The notes: generated from the sequence alone by a model not told the origin. Numbered from the stretch's first letter, positions 44,400 to 53,061 are shown. The stretch is DNA of 64,000 nt from Methylobacterium sp. Leaf465 (GCF_001424705.1 NZ_LMRA01000007.1:143585-207584); one strand, 5' to 3'. Numbers and translations: made by a program.

Positions 44400-45212
44400 T
44401 CACACGATGCTGCGCACCACGCCGCCATCGACGCGCAGCGCCGCCCCGCTGGTGGCGCTGGCGGCCGGGCTGCAGATGTAGGCGACCATGCTGGCGACCT
44501 CCTCGACGGTGGCGAGGCGGCCGATCAGCGAGGTCGGGCGGTGCTCGGCCACGAAGGCGCGGCCGGCGGCGTCGAGGTCGACGGCGCCCCCGGTTCCGCC
44601 GTCCTGCCCCTGCGCCATGCTCTTCATGAAATCGGCGACCCCCTCGGACAGGGTCGGCCCCGGCAGCACGCTGTTCACGGTGACGCCGCTGCCCGACACG
44701 GTCTCGGCGAGCCCCCGGGCCACGGCGAGCTGGGCGGTCTTCGTCATCCCGTAATGGACCATCTCCACCGGGATGTTCACGCCGGATTCGCTGGAGATGA
44801 AGACCACCCGGCCCCAGCCGCGCGCGACCATGCCGGGAGTGTAGGCCCGCGCCAGGCGCACGCCGCTCATCACGTTGGTCTCGAAGAACCGCTGCCAGTC
44901 CTCGTCCGGGATCTCGAAGAACGGCTTCGGCTCGAAGATGCCGGTGTTGTTCACCAGGATGTCGACGTCCGGCAGGCCGGCGACCACGCGGGCCGCCCCG
45001 TCCGGACTGGCGACGTCCCCGGGCGCCCCGATGAAGCCGGCACGGCCGGTCTCGCGCTTCAGGCGGTCGACGGCGTCGCGGACGCGGTCCTGCGTCCGCC
45101 CGTTGATCGCCACGTTGGCGCCGAGCTCGCCCAGGGCCTTGGCGATGGCGTAGCCGATGCCGCTGGTGGAGCCGCTGACGAGGGCGCGCTTGCCGGACAG
45201 GTCGAGGTTCAT
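44400..45212 (-). CDS. SDR-family oxidoreductase
   Basis: A 270-residue classical short-chain dehydrogenase. The cofactor motif is SGSTSGIGYAIAKALG, the NAG-type motif reads DILVNNTGIFEP, and the catalytic Ser-Tyr-Lys are in VVFISSESGVN and VHYGMTKTAQ. Arg after the second strand (INGRTQDR) favours NADP(H). Substrate unknown. GAAGGA precedes the ATG. It lies 74 bases after the DHA2-type transporter on the same strand, probably one operon. Confidence 0.9.
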   Translation of the reverse strand: MNLDLSGKRALVSGSTSGIGYAIAKALGELGANVAINGRTQDRVRDAVDRLKRETGRAGFIGAPGDVASPDGAARVVAGLPDVDILVNNTGIFEPKPFFEIPDEDWQRFFETNVMSGVRLARAYTPGMVARGWGRVVFISSESGVNIPVEMVHYGMTKTAQLAVARGLAETVSGSGVTVNSVLPGPTLSEGVADFMKSMAQGQDGGTGGAVDLDAAGRAFVAEHRPTSLIGRLATVEEVASMVAYICSPAASATSGAALRVDGGVVRSIV

Positions 45213-45286
45213 GGGATCGTCCTTCGGAGAGGCACTGATCCGGGTCAACGCACAGGTCGGGCCCTGGTGCGATCGCGGCGGATGCG

Positions 45287-46783
45287 TCAGGCGCGGGGCT
45301 GGCGCCGCAGGACGCTGGTCACCGCCCCGAGGCTCGCCAGCGCGACGGCGCACCACAGGGTCGCGGTCACCGGCCCGGCCGGCGGGCCGCCCTGGTGCAG
45401 GCCGAAGATCACCGCCACCAGGGCCGCGCCGAAGGATTGCCCGGTGAGGCGGGCGGTGGACTGCATCCCGCTCGCCCCGCCGCTGCGGTCCCGCGGGGCG
45501 CTGGTGATGATGACCTTGTTGTTGGGCGACTGGAACAACCCGAAGCCGAGGCCGCACAGGGTCAGGCGCCAGGCGATGTCGGGATGCGACGCGCCCGCGG
45601 GGAGGAGGGCCGTCGCCGTCAGGCCGGTGGCCATCAGGGCGAGGCCGAGGCCGCCGAGCAGTCCCGGGGCGTAGCGGTCGGCGAGGCGCCCCGAGATCGG
45701 GGCCATCAGGGCGATGGCCAGGGGCCACGGCGTCATCAGGAAGCCGGTCTGGGTCTCGGAGAGGTGCAGGACGTCCTGGAAGTAGAAGGGCAGGGCGACG
45801 TAGGCCATCATCTGGGCCGCGAAGGAGGCGACCGAGCTCGCCATCGACAGGGCGAAGGCGGGAATCCGCAGGAGGTCGACGGGCAGGAGCGGGCGCGCCA
45901 GCCGGGTCTGGGTCCGGACGAACACCGCGCCGATCGCCAGGGCCGCCCCGATCTCGGCCAGCGCCACGCCGCGGGTCGCCGGGTCGCCGAGGCCGTCGAC
46001 CCCGATGATGAGGAGCCCGAAGGTCACGGCGTTGAGGAGGGCGCTGCGGAGGTCGAAGCGCCCGCCGCTCCGGGGCGTCACCGGGAGGGTGCGGGCCCCC
46101 ACCGTCAGGGCGATCAGCCCCACCGGCAGGTTGACCAGGAACAGCCAGGGCCAGCTCGCCACCGACAGGATGGCGGCCGCCACCGTCGGACCGGCGGCGG
46201 AGGCCATGGCCACCACCAGGGCGATGTTGCCGACGCCGCGCCCGATCATCCGCTGCGGGTAGATGAAGCGCACCAGGGCGGTGTTCACGCTCATGATGCC
46301 GGCGGCCCCGAGCCCCTGCGCGATCCGCGCGGCCACCAGGGCTTCGAAGCTGGGGGCGAAGGCGCAGGCGACGGACGCCGCCGTGAACACGGCGAGACCG
46401 GCGAGGTAGATCCGGCGATAGCCCAGGATGTCGCCCAGGGCGGCCAGGGGCAGCAGGGCGGCCGTCACCGCGATCTGGAAGCTGTTGGTCACGAAGATCG
46501 CCGCGGAGGGCGCGACCCCGAGGTCCTTGGCCATCACCGGCAGGGCGACGTTGACGATGGCGCCGTCGAGGACCGCCATGGTCATGGCGAGGCCGATCGC
46601 GAGGAGCGCCAGCATGCGTTCGCGCACCGGAATGCCGTCCAGTCCGGGCTCGGGCGGTGTCCGGGGCGAGAGATCCTGGTGCGGGAGATCTTGACCCTGG
46701 GAGGGATCCTGATCCCGGGACGTCGTCCGGTCCGGGGAGGAAGGTCGGCCGCGCGGATCCGGGCCGGGAACGTCGGTGGTCAT
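45287..46783 (-). CDS. DHA2-type MFS efflux transporter
   Basis: A 498-residue transporter. A Pro/Asp-rich polar N-terminal tail of about 55 residues precedes the first helix with LDGAIVNVALPVMAKDLGVAP, a hallmark of the EmrB/QacA drug:H+ antiporter family. Motif A follows as LGDILGYRRIYL. The likely role is export of a toxic organic compound, perhaps one handled by the neighbouring SDR (inference). It diverges from the hydrolase gene at 46931. Confidence 0.88.
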   Translation of the reverse strand: MTTDVPGPDPRGRPSSPDRTTSRDQDPSQGQDLPHQDLSPRTPPEPGLDGIPVRERMLALLAIGLAMTMAVLDGAIVNVALPVMAKDLGVAPSAAIFVTNSFQIAVTAALLPLAALGDILGYRRIYLAGLAVFTAASVACAFAPSFEALVAARIAQGLGAAGIMSVNTALVRFIYPQRMIGRGVGNIALVVAMASAAGPTVAAAILSVASWPWLFLVNLPVGLIALTVGARTLPVTPRSGGRFDLRSALLNAVTFGLLIIGVDGLGDPATRGVALAEIGAALAIGAVFVRTQTRLARPLLPVDLLRIPAFALSMASSVASFAAQMMAYVALPFYFQDVLHLSETQTGFLMTPWPLAIALMAPISGRLADRYAPGLLGGLGLALMATGLTATALLPAGASHPDIAWRLTLCGLGFGLFQSPNNKVIITSAPRDRSGGASGMQSTARLTGQSFGAALVAVIFGLHQGGPPAGPVTATLWCAVALASLGAVTSVLRRQPRA

Positions 46784-46930
46784 GGCCGAGCCCTGGGACG
46801 CCGGGCCGGAAACCGCAAGGGCCGGGGAAACGCGGCGTGTCGTTTGTCACCGGGATCGGGCGACGCTGGTGCGGAACCTGCGCTATGTCAGCCCAGTGCG
46901 TAGGATTGCGCGCCGTTGCCGGGACCCCAC

Positions 46931-47950
46931 ATGGACGCGCTCCTCAAACTCTCCGCCCTGCTGCTGGCGGCCCTGCTGTCCGTGGCGCCCGCCGCCGCCC
47001 AGCCGACCGCCAACGACACGGCGCCCCTCGGCATCGCCCTGGAGGGCTTCGCCTACCCGTACCCGGTCTTCTATCTCGAGCGGATGCGCGACGGCGAGCG
47101 CCAGCGCCTCGCCTACATGGACGTGCCCGCGGAGGGACAGGCCAACGGCCGGACCGTCCTGCTGCTGCACGGGCGCAACTTCCCGTCGAGCTACTGGCAG
47201 CCGGTGATCCAGGCCCTGACCCGCGCGGGCTACCGGGTGCTGGCCCCGGACCAGCTCGGCTTCGGCAAGTCGGCCAAGCCCGTGGGGCCCTACACCTTCG
47301 ACGCCATGGCGGCCGACACCGTGGCGCTGCTCGACTCCCTCGGCCTGGCGCGGGTCGACGTGGTGGCCCATTCCATGGGGGGGATGCTGGCGGTGCGCCT
47401 CGCGCGCAATGCCCCGACCCGGGTCAACAGCCTCGTCCTCGAAGCGCCGATCGGCCTGGAGGATTACCGGTTCACGGTGCCGCCGGTCTCCGACGCCACC
47501 CTGCTGCGCCTGGAGGGCGACGCCACGGCGGAGTCCTACCGCCGCCAGCTGATGACGAACTACGCCCTGTCGCTGCCGGCCTCCGCCATCGAACCCTTCG
47601 TGTCGCTGCGCGAGCGGGTGAAGGGCTCGGGCGAGTATCCGCGCTGGCTGCAGTCCTTCGTCAATGCCTACCAGGCGATCTGGGGGCAGCCGGTGGTGCA
47701 CGAGATCCCGCTGCTCCCGGTCCCGACCCTCTTCATCATGGGCGAGAACGACCACAACGCCCCCGGCAAGCCCTTCGCGCCGGAAGCCCTCCGGGCCGGG
47801 ATGGGGCGCAATGCCGAGCACGCGCGGACGCTGGCCGGCCGGATGCCGAACGGCCGCGCCGTGGTGCTGCCCGGCATCGGGCACCTCGTCCACATGGAGG
47901 CGACGGACCAGTTCAACAGCCTGACGCTCGAATTCCTCGACGGCCACTGA
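46931..47950 (+). CDS. Exported alpha/beta hydrolase
   Basis: A 339-residue hydrolase with a signal peptide (MDALLKLSALLLAALLSVAPAAAQP). The fold shows VLLLHGRNFPSSYWQPVI (oxyanion hole), the nucleophile elbow VVAHSMGGMLAV, the acid in FIMGENDHNAPG and the His in GIGHLVHMEA. Substrate unknown; an ester or epoxide is possible. ATG 46931 starts the signal peptide; an upstream TTG at 46916 is unlikely. A dehydrogenase gene follows 30 bases later. Confidence 0.88.
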   Translation: MDALLKLSALLLAALLSVAPAAAQPTANDTAPLGIALEGFAYPYPVFYLERMRDGERQRLAYMDVPAEGQANGRTVLLLHGRNFPSSYWQPVIQALTRAGYRVLAPDQLGFGKSAKPVGPYTFDAMAADTVALLDSLGLARVDVVAHSMGGMLAVRLARNAPTRVNSLVLEAPIGLEDYRFTVPPVSDATLLRLEGDATAESYRRQLMTNYALSLPASAIEPFVSLRERVKGSGEYPRWLQSFVNAYQAIWGQPVVHEIPLLPVPTLFIMGENDHNAPGKPFAPEALRAGMGRNAEHARTLAGRMPNGRAVVLPGIGHLVHMEATDQFNSLTLEFLDGH

Positions 47951-47980
47951 GTGCCGGGCCACCACGACGGGAGAGACGAC

Positions 47981-48862
47981 ATGAGCGTGCGCATGGATGT
48001 CGGCGTGATCGGCCTCGGACGGATGGGCCGCGGCATGGCGGCGAGCCTGGTCCGGGCCGGGCACAGGGTCCGGGTCTGGAACCGCTCAGCCGGCGCGGCC
48101 GACGGGCTCGACGGGGTGGTCCCGGTGGCGAGCGCCGCCGAGGCCTTCGCCGGGGATGCGGCCATCACCATGCTGGCCGACGACGCGGCCCTGCGGGCGG
48201 TGATCGTGGAGGGCGGCCTCCTCGACGGCCCCGGGCGCCCGGGCCTGCATCTCTCGATGAGCACGATCTCGGTGGTCCTGGCGCAGGAGCTCGCCGCCAT
48301 CCACGCCCGCGCCGGCGTGCCCTACATCGCCGCTCCGGTCTTCGGACGTCCGGACGTCGCCGAGGCCGGAGCCCTGAACATCGTGGCGGCCGGAGATCCG
48401 GACGCGATTGCGCGGGCCCAGCCGCTCCTCGACGCCCTGGGCGCCCGGACCTGGGGCTTCGGGACCGAGCCGCACCGGGCCAACGCGGTGAAGCTTGCGG
48501 GCAACTTCATGCTGATCGCGGCGATCGAGGCCATGGGCGAGGCGTCCGCCCTGGCCGAGGGCCACGGGGTGACGGGGGCCGACCTCCTCGACCTCCTGAC
48601 GAACACCCTGTTCGCTTCCCCCGTCTACAAGAACTACGGCGCGCTCATCGCGGCCCGGCGCTACGAGCCGCCGGGGTTCAACCTCAAGCTCGGCGCCAAG
48701 GATGTCGGCCTGGCGCTCTCCGCGGCCGGGGCCGCCGGGGTGCCGATGCCCTTCGCCAGCGTGCTGCGCGACAACCTCATCGAGGCGATGGGCCACGGCG
48801 ACGCCGAGAAGGACCTCGCGGCCCTCGCCGAGGTCGCCCGCCGGCGGGGCCGGACGGCCTGA
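47981..48862 (+). CDS. NAD(P)-dependent beta-hydroxyacid dehydrogenase family protein
   Basis: A 293-residue enzyme of the 3-hydroxyisobutyrate/tartronate semialdehyde reductase family. The Rossmann motif is VGVIGLGRMGRGMAASLVRAGH. The family segments HLSMSTISVVLAQEL, YIAAPVFGRPDVA and the catalytic-Lys helix NAVKLAGNFMLIAAIEAMGEA are present. GGGAGAG before ATG 47981 fixes the start over GTG 47951. Substrate unknown. Confidence 0.88.
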   Translation: MSVRMDVGVIGLGRMGRGMAASLVRAGHRVRVWNRSAGAADGLDGVVPVASAAEAFAGDAAITMLADDAALRAVIVEGGLLDGPGRPGLHLSMSTISVVLAQELAAIHARAGVPYIAAPVFGRPDVAEAGALNIVAAGDPDAIARAQPLLDALGARTWGFGTEPHRANAVKLAGNFMLIAAIEAMGEASALAEGHGVTGADLLDLLTNTLFASPVYKNYGALIAARRYEPPGFNLKLGAKDVGLALSAAGAAGVPMPFASVLRDNLIEAMGHGDAEKDLAALAEVARRRGRTA

Positions 48863-48877
48863 GGGCGGTTTCCGCCT

Positions 48878-49234
48878 TCAGCGGAAGACGAAGAGCGACA
48901 CGCCGACCACCACCGGCACCAGGGCGGCGAGGCCGATGAACAGCGGCATGACCCAGCCGCCGCCGGTCTCCGGCCTCGCGGCCTCCCGCGCCTTCGGCGG
49001 CGCGGCCTCGGTCTTCCGGGCGAGCGCCACGCGGGCATGCGAGGGGGCGTTGCCGGCCGCCTCGTCGTCGGTGCCAAGCTGCGACAGGCCGGGGTCGTAC
49101 TGGGCGATCTTGTCCCCGGTCCGGCCGCTGTCGATGTCCGCCTTCAGCATGGCGGTGGTGGGCCGGTCGGATTCGGGCGGCGTCGCGACCGCGAGGTTGC
49201 CCGGGGACGGGGGTGTTTCGGATCGTAAGGTCAT
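48878..49234 (-). CDS. Tail-anchored protein of unknown function (118 aa)
   Basis: A 118-residue protein with a polar, disordered-looking N-terminal 90 residues (TLRSETPPSPGNLAVATPPESDRPTTAMLKADIDSGRTGDKIAQYDPGLSQLGTDDEAAG) and one C-terminal membrane helix (GWVMPLFIGLAALVPVVVGVSLFVFR). GGAG precedes the ATG. No family is recognised. It lies convergent with the dehydrogenase gene and next to a region of decayed genes. Confidence 0.75.
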   Translation of the reverse strand: MTLRSETPPSPGNLAVATPPESDRPTTAMLKADIDSGRTGDKIAQYDPGLSQLGTDDEAAGNAPSHARVALARKTEAAPPKAREAARPETGGGWVMPLFIGLAALVPVVVGVSLFVFR

Positions 49235-49377
49235 GGGGGGCTCCGTGTCCGGGGGCGGACCTGTGGGGAGGCAACGCGCCATGGCCTCGCCCGTTCGTCG
49301 CCCGCTCTGACGCAGCACCGCGCCACGCCTCGGGGGCCCAAGCCGCGCCACGGGCGAAAATCGCGTCCCCGTCCGGG

Positions 49378-49781
49378 GTGACCGGGGTCCGGCCCCTGTG
49401 CTTTCGGCGGGAGAGCGCGGCATCGGCCCGGGTCACGAGCCTGTCGCCGGACTCGCCCGCCCGGAGGGCCGCGATCCCGCAGGAACAGGCCCGGGCGCCG
49501 ACGACGGGCAGGGGCGTCCAGCGCGCCGTCGGGGCGCAACCGGTTGTCGAGGCCGGTGAGCAGACCGGTGCGGGCCAGGCGCTCGACGGGAAGGACGCAC
49601 CGGAGACGGCCCGCAGCGTGGCGCGGTCCTCCAGTGCGGACCACGCTTCGACGATTTCCCGGAACGCCTCCGTCGCGCGGACGTCCGGCAGGATCGCGTC
49701 GATCCGGTCGATGACGGCCCGCCCCCAGGGCGTGCGCGCGCCCAACACCCGGCTGAAGCGTGGGGCCGGATTCTCTGTCAT
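49378..49781 (-). pseudogene. Remnant of a GGDEF (diguanylate cyclase) gene
   Basis: Pieces of one protein are spread over two frames. The N-terminal part (MTENPAPRFSRVLGARTPWG, SALEDRATLRAV) and the C-terminal end of a GGDEF domain (GIAALRAGESGDRLVTRADAALSRRKHRGRTPV, 49478 down to 49380) share one frame. The GGDEF start LLTGLDNR (49540-49587) is in another. The central GGDEF/catalytic segment is missing, so at least one frameshift and an internal deletion have destroyed the gene. An intact function is very unlikely. Confidence 0.6.
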
Positions 49782-49793
49782 GGGCCACCCGAT

Positions 49794-50033
49794 CTAGGGC
49801 CGGGGCTCGCCCAGCGCCCGGGCGGAGGAGGCCGCGATGTCGGCGTGACCGATCACGTCGTCGAGGCGTCCGTTCTGGAACATCCGGAAGGCCTCGTCGA
49901 ACGCGGAATGCCCCTGCGGCGCGCCCGCGCCCTGCGGGATCGGGGCGATGGCGGGCCCCATGGACCGGTTGCGCAGGACGCTGGTGCGCAGCTCCGGATG
50001 CTCCGTGAGCAGGCTTCGCAGCCAGAGGGCCCC
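49794..50033 (-). pseudogene. 5'-truncated coding remnant behind the Lrp gene
   Basis: Directly after the Lrp stop codon, in the same frame, 79 sense codons run to a TAG at 49794-49796. They encode LWLRSLLTEHPELRTSVLRN... ending SARALGEPRP. Third positions are almost all G or C, as in real genes here, and the sequence reads as a normal globular protein end. It lacks a start; an internal ATG at 49961 would give about 55 residues. The parent family is not recognised. Confidence 0.35.
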
Positions 50034-50522
50034 TCAGCGCCGAAGATGGCCGAGGGGCAGGGCGGTCGTGTACTTCACCTGTCCCAGGGCGAAGCTGGAG
50101 CGGATGCTCGCGACGCCGGGAATTCGGGTGAGGTAATCGAGCACGAGCTTCTGGAACTGGCCCAGATCCTCCACCACGACGCGCAGCATGTAATCGGCCT
50201 CGCCGCTCATCAGGTAGCACTCCATCACCTCGGGACGGTGGCGCACCGCCTCGTCGAAGGCCGTGAGCGCGGTCTGGGTCTGTTTCTCCAGCGTGACGTG
50301 GACGAAGACGTTGACCGGCAGCCCGAGGGCGATCGGATCGGCCACCGCGACGGAGCGCTGGATGACGCCGCTGGCCTTCAGGTCGTTGACCCGGCGCCAG
50401 CACGGCGAGGTCGAGAGCCCGACCTCCTGCGCCAGCTCGGCGACGCTGATCTCGCTGTCCCGTTGCAGGCGTTCGAGGATGCGCAGGGAGGCGTCATCCA
50501 GCATGATCGACCGCGGCGGCAT
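50034..50522 (-). CDS. Lrp/AsnC-family transcriptional regulator
   Basis: A 162-residue regulator. The N-terminal helix-turn-helix (LDDASLRILERLQRDSEISVAELAQEVGLSTSPCWRRVNDL) is followed by the ligand-binding RAM domain (VNVFVHVTLEKQTQTAL, VMECYLMSGEADYMLRVVVEDLGQFQKLV). ATG 50522 has GGGGA at good distance; ATG 50546 or 50504 are alternatives. It diverges from an EamA exporter gene, with an inverted repeat between them, so it probably controls that exporter in response to an amino acid. Confidence 0.9.
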   Translation of the reverse strand: MPPRSIMLDDASLRILERLQRDSEISVAELAQEVGLSTSPCWRRVNDLKASGVIQRSVAVADPIALGLPVNVFVHVTLEKQTQTALTAFDEAVRHRPEVMECYLMSGEADYMLRVVVEDLGQFQKLVLDYLTRIPGVASIRSSFALGQVKYTTALPLGHLRR

Positions 50523-50559
50523 GATCTGTCCCCAAACCGGATGCATGCGGCATCTTTTG

Positions 50560-50589
50560 CCGATTGTACCGGTCTAACCGGAGAATCGG
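50560..50589. promoter_or_regulatory. Inverted repeat between Lrp gene and exporter gene
   Basis: Nested arms CCGATT (50560-50565) with AATCGG (50584-50589) and CCGGT (50569-50573) with ACCGG (50577-50581) form a two-part dyad with a one-base offset. It lies in the shared promoter region of the divergent genes, the usual place for an Lrp/AsnC operator. Confidence 0.55.
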
Positions 50590-50664
50590 AACGAACATAC
50601 CGCCGAGCGGGACATAAACATCCTGGGCCGCGGCCTCGTCCGCGATCTGTCCGCGGACCCCCTC

Positions 50665-51633
50665 ATGGTCAATTCCTTCTCCCCACCCTTGGCCTCGCCA
50701 CCCTTGGTCTCGCCACCCTTGGTCTCGCCACCCTTGGCGCCGGCCCATCCCCGCATCCGGGTTCCGACGGGGGCCTGGCTCGGCCTGATGGTGCTGCTCT
50801 GGGGCCTGAGCTGGCCGGCGATGAAGCTCTGCCTCGACGCCGCGCCGCCCCTCTGGCTCGCGGCCCTGCGCTTTTCCAGCGCCGGGGCGGTCCTGTTCGG
50901 GCTCCTCGGCCTCGCCGGCCGCCTGCGCTGGCCGCCCCGGGCCGACTGGCCGGTGCTCGCCAGCGTCGGGCTCCTGCAGATGATGGCCTTCACGGCCCTC
51001 GGCCTGATCGCGATGCGCCACACCGATGCGGGCCGGGCGGCGCTGCTGGCCTACACGACGCCGATCTGGGTCCTGCTCGGCGCCGGCTTGGTGCTGCGCG
51101 AGCGCCCGTCGCGCCGGCAGGGCGTCGCGATCCTGCTCGGCCTCGTGGGCGTCGCCGTGGTTTGCTCGCCGATGGGCATGGATTGGACCGATCCCGACGT
51201 GCTCCTCGGCAACGGCCTGCTGCTCGTCTGCGCCCTCTGCTGGGCCGGGGTCATCCTGCATGTCCGCCGCCACCGCTGGCGCGCGCATCCCCTCGACCTC
51301 GCGCCCTGGCAGATGCTGCTGGCGGCGGTCCCGCTCGCCGTCGCCGCCTTCGCGGTGGAGGGGCCGCTCGCCGTCGCGTGGTCGCCACGCCTCGTCGGGC
51401 TCCTGGTCTTCATCGGGCCTGTGGCGACGTCGCTCTGCTTCGTGATCTTCGCGACGATCGGCCGGCGCATCGACAGCTTCACCATGGCGAACGCCACCCT
51501 CGGGGTTCCGGCGGTGGGTCTCCTGTCCTCCGCCCTGCTGCTGGGCGAGCGCCTCGGCCCTGCCCTGCTCGTCGGCCTCGGCTGTCTCGCCGCCGCCCTG
51601 GTCACAGCGGCGCAGGATGCGCGCCGCGCCTGA
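50665..51633 (+). CDS. EamA-family (DMT) exporter
   Basis: A 322-residue protein with ten membrane helices in two EamA repeats (WLGLMVLLWGLSWPAMKLCLDAAPPLWLAALRFSSAGAVL, LLGNGLLLVCALCWAGVILHV, then GPVATSLCFVIFATIGRRIDSFTMANATLGVPAVGLLSSALLLGERLG). Such transporters export amino acids or metabolites. The first 30 residues are PPL-rich and encoded by a 15-bp repeat. The divergent Lrp gene suggests an amino acid or related substrate. Confidence 0.88.
   Translation: MVNSFSPPLASPPLVSPPLVSPPLAPAHPRIRVPTGAWLGLMVLLWGLSWPAMKLCLDAAPPLWLAALRFSSAGAVLFGLLGLAGRLRWPPRADWPVLASVGLLQMMAFTALGLIAMRHTDAGRAALLAYTTPIWVLLGAGLVLRERPSRRQGVAILLGLVGVAVVCSPMGMDWTDPDVLLGNGLLLVCALCWAGVILHVRRHRWRAHPLDLAPWQMLLAAVPLAVAAFAVEGPLAVAWSPRLVGLLVFIGPVATSLCFVIFATIGRRIDSFTMANATLGVPAVGLLSSALLLGERLGPALLVGLGCLAAALVTAAQDARRA
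50683..50742 (+). repeat. 15-bp tandem repeat in the exporter N-terminus
   Basis: About four copies of CCACCCTTGGTCTCG, the middle two identical, encode repeated PPLVS. The exporter could start after the repeat, but no better start with a ribosome binding site is apparent. Confidence 0.85.
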
Positions 51634-51741
51634 CCCGGACCGGTCGAGTCCATCCCGGACCCTCGCCCGCGCGGCCCCTCGGCCGGAGGCAGGGGCCGGA
51701 TCTGGTCCCACTCGTGCTTCCGGAGCCGCGACGGGCACGGG

Positions 51742-52470
51742 ATGGATCGACGCGACATGCAGGACGACGAGACGCGGGTGGAGAGCCGAGACCGGGTGGG
51801 CTCGATCTGCCGCTCCCTGCGCCGGGCGATCGTCGAGCGGGCGATCATGCCCGGCGACCGCCTGCCCGAAGATGCGCTGGGCGAGCGCTTCGGCGTCAGC
51901 CGTACCATCGCCCGCCAGGCCCTCGGGCAACTGGCGGGGGAGGGGCTGGTGGAACTGCGGCGCAACCGCATCGCCGTGGTGGCGACTCCGAGCTGGGCGG
52001 AGGCGCGCGACACCTTCGACGTGCGCATCAGCCTGGAGCGCCTCGTGGTCGCGCGCCTCGCCGGGCAGCTGACGCCCGCGCAGCAGGCGGCGCTCCACGC
52101 GCACATCGCCCGGGAGGAGGCGGCGCAGGGCGGGGCCGACGGCGCCTCGATCCGCCTCGCCACCGAGTTCCACCTGCTGCTCGCCCAGATGACCGGCAGC
52201 CCGGTGCTGGAGCGCTACGTGGCCGAGCTCGGCTACCGCTGCGCCCTGGTGCTCTCGCTCTACAGCCGGCCGCATTCCGCCGAATGCGGGGTCGCTGAGC
52301 ACCGCGCCCTCGCCGCCGCCCTGATCGCGGGCGACCCCGCGCGGGCCGTGGCGCTGATGGACCACCACCTCGACGCGGTGGCCGAGCGGGCGCGCATCGT
52401 CGCCGCCCCGCCGCGCGAGCGCGACCTCGGCCGCCTGCTCGCCCCCTATATCGAGCCCGTGGGCGGCTGA
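51742..52470 (+). CDS. GntR-family (FCD) transcriptional regulator
   Basis: A 242-residue FadR-type regulator. The winged helix (SICRSLRRAIVERAIMPGDRLPEDALGERFGVSRTIARQALGQLAGEGLVEL) precedes an FCD effector domain (about 95-225) with the metal-ligand pattern Asp/His in TEFHLLLAQM and AEHRALAAALIAGDPARAVALMDHHL. It is upstream of an NTF2-like gene and an ABC importer and is a good candidate for the repressor acting on the paired boxes at 53029-53061. A second ATG at 51757 is possible. Confidence 0.9.
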   Translation: MDRRDMQDDETRVESRDRVGSICRSLRRAIVERAIMPGDRLPEDALGERFGVSRTIARQALGQLAGEGLVELRRNRIAVVATPSWAEARDTFDVRISLERLVVARLAGQLTPAQQAALHAHIAREEAAQGGADGASIRLATEFHLLLAQMTGSPVLERYVAELGYRCALVLSLYSRPHSAECGVAEHRALAAALIAGDPARAVALMDHHLDAVAERARIVAAPPRERDLGRLLAPYIEPVGG

Positions 52471-52583
52471 GCGCCCCTCGCGTCGAATCCGTCTGATCCC
52501 TTCGGCCTGGCGGAACGGGGCTTCGCGCGAGCGCCGCGCCGGCTCGGCGATCCGGGCGCCGCTTCGCTCGCGCGCAGCCTGCT

Positions 52584-52985
52584 TCAGGTGTTCAGGTCGT
52601 GCCGGCTGAGGAGGCGCTCGGCGCTGTCGTTCCAGACCTCCATGGTCACGATCAGGCCGTCCCGCACCGTGAAGCGGTCGACGTAGCGGTTGCCCTCGAA
52701 CGGCGTCCCGTCCGGCCATGCGCCGTAGAGGGTCCCGAGGCTGTAGACCGTGGTGACGCCGTCCCCCGGCACCACATCGAGGCGCTCCATCCGCTTCTTC
52801 ACCCAGGCGTAGCGCCCGGCATTGAAGGCCGTGACCTCGCGGGGATGCCCGAAGGTGCGCCCGCCCGTGAACACGATGGTGATGCCCGGCGCCATGTAGG
52901 TCGCCGCCCGCTCGGGGTCGGGCACCATCGAGGCTTCGAGATAGGCGGTGACGTTGGCCGCGTCGCGGGCGGTGGTGTCGGTCAT
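52584..52985 (-). CDS. SnoaL/NTF2-like protein
   Basis: A 133-residue protein of the cone-shaped alpha+beta barrel fold. NVTAYLEASMVPDPERAATYMAPGITIVFTGGRTFGHP and DGTPFEGNRYVDRFTVRDGLIVTMEVWNDSAERL are typical of SnoaL-like proteins. Members are small isomerases, hydrolases or binding proteins. GGAGG before the ATG is strong. It is divergent from the ABC importer and shares its control region. Confidence 0.88.
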   Translation of the reverse strand: MTDTTARDAANVTAYLEASMVPDPERAATYMAPGITIVFTGGRTFGHPREVTAFNAGRYAWVKKRMERLDVVPGDGVTTVYSLGTLYGAWPDGTPFEGNRYVDRFTVRDGLIVTMEVWNDSAERLLSRHDLNT

Positions 52986-53028
52986 GGTCGGGCCTCCGGG
53001 GACACGCCCCTCCCTGCCGCAAACGCCG

Positions 53029-53061
53029 CCAAAGTGCATGCAACAAGTGTATGCACTTTGG
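53029..53061. promoter_or_regulatory. Inverted repeat and paired GntR-type boxes
   Basis: Perfect 11-bp arms CCAAAGTGCAT (53029-53039) and ATGCACTTTGG (53051-53061) surround an 11-base spacer. Read as direct repeats, AAGTGCATGCA (53032-53042) and AAGTGTATGCA (53045-53055) recur at 13 bases. The position between the SnoaL-like gene and the ABC operon, with a GntR/FCD gene next door, points to its operator. Confidence 0.65.

Noticed and set aside
49213..49797. Plus-strand 194-residue frame opposite the GGDEF remnant
   Set aside because: Its composition is shadow-like; GGDEF-type motifs occur on the minus strand.
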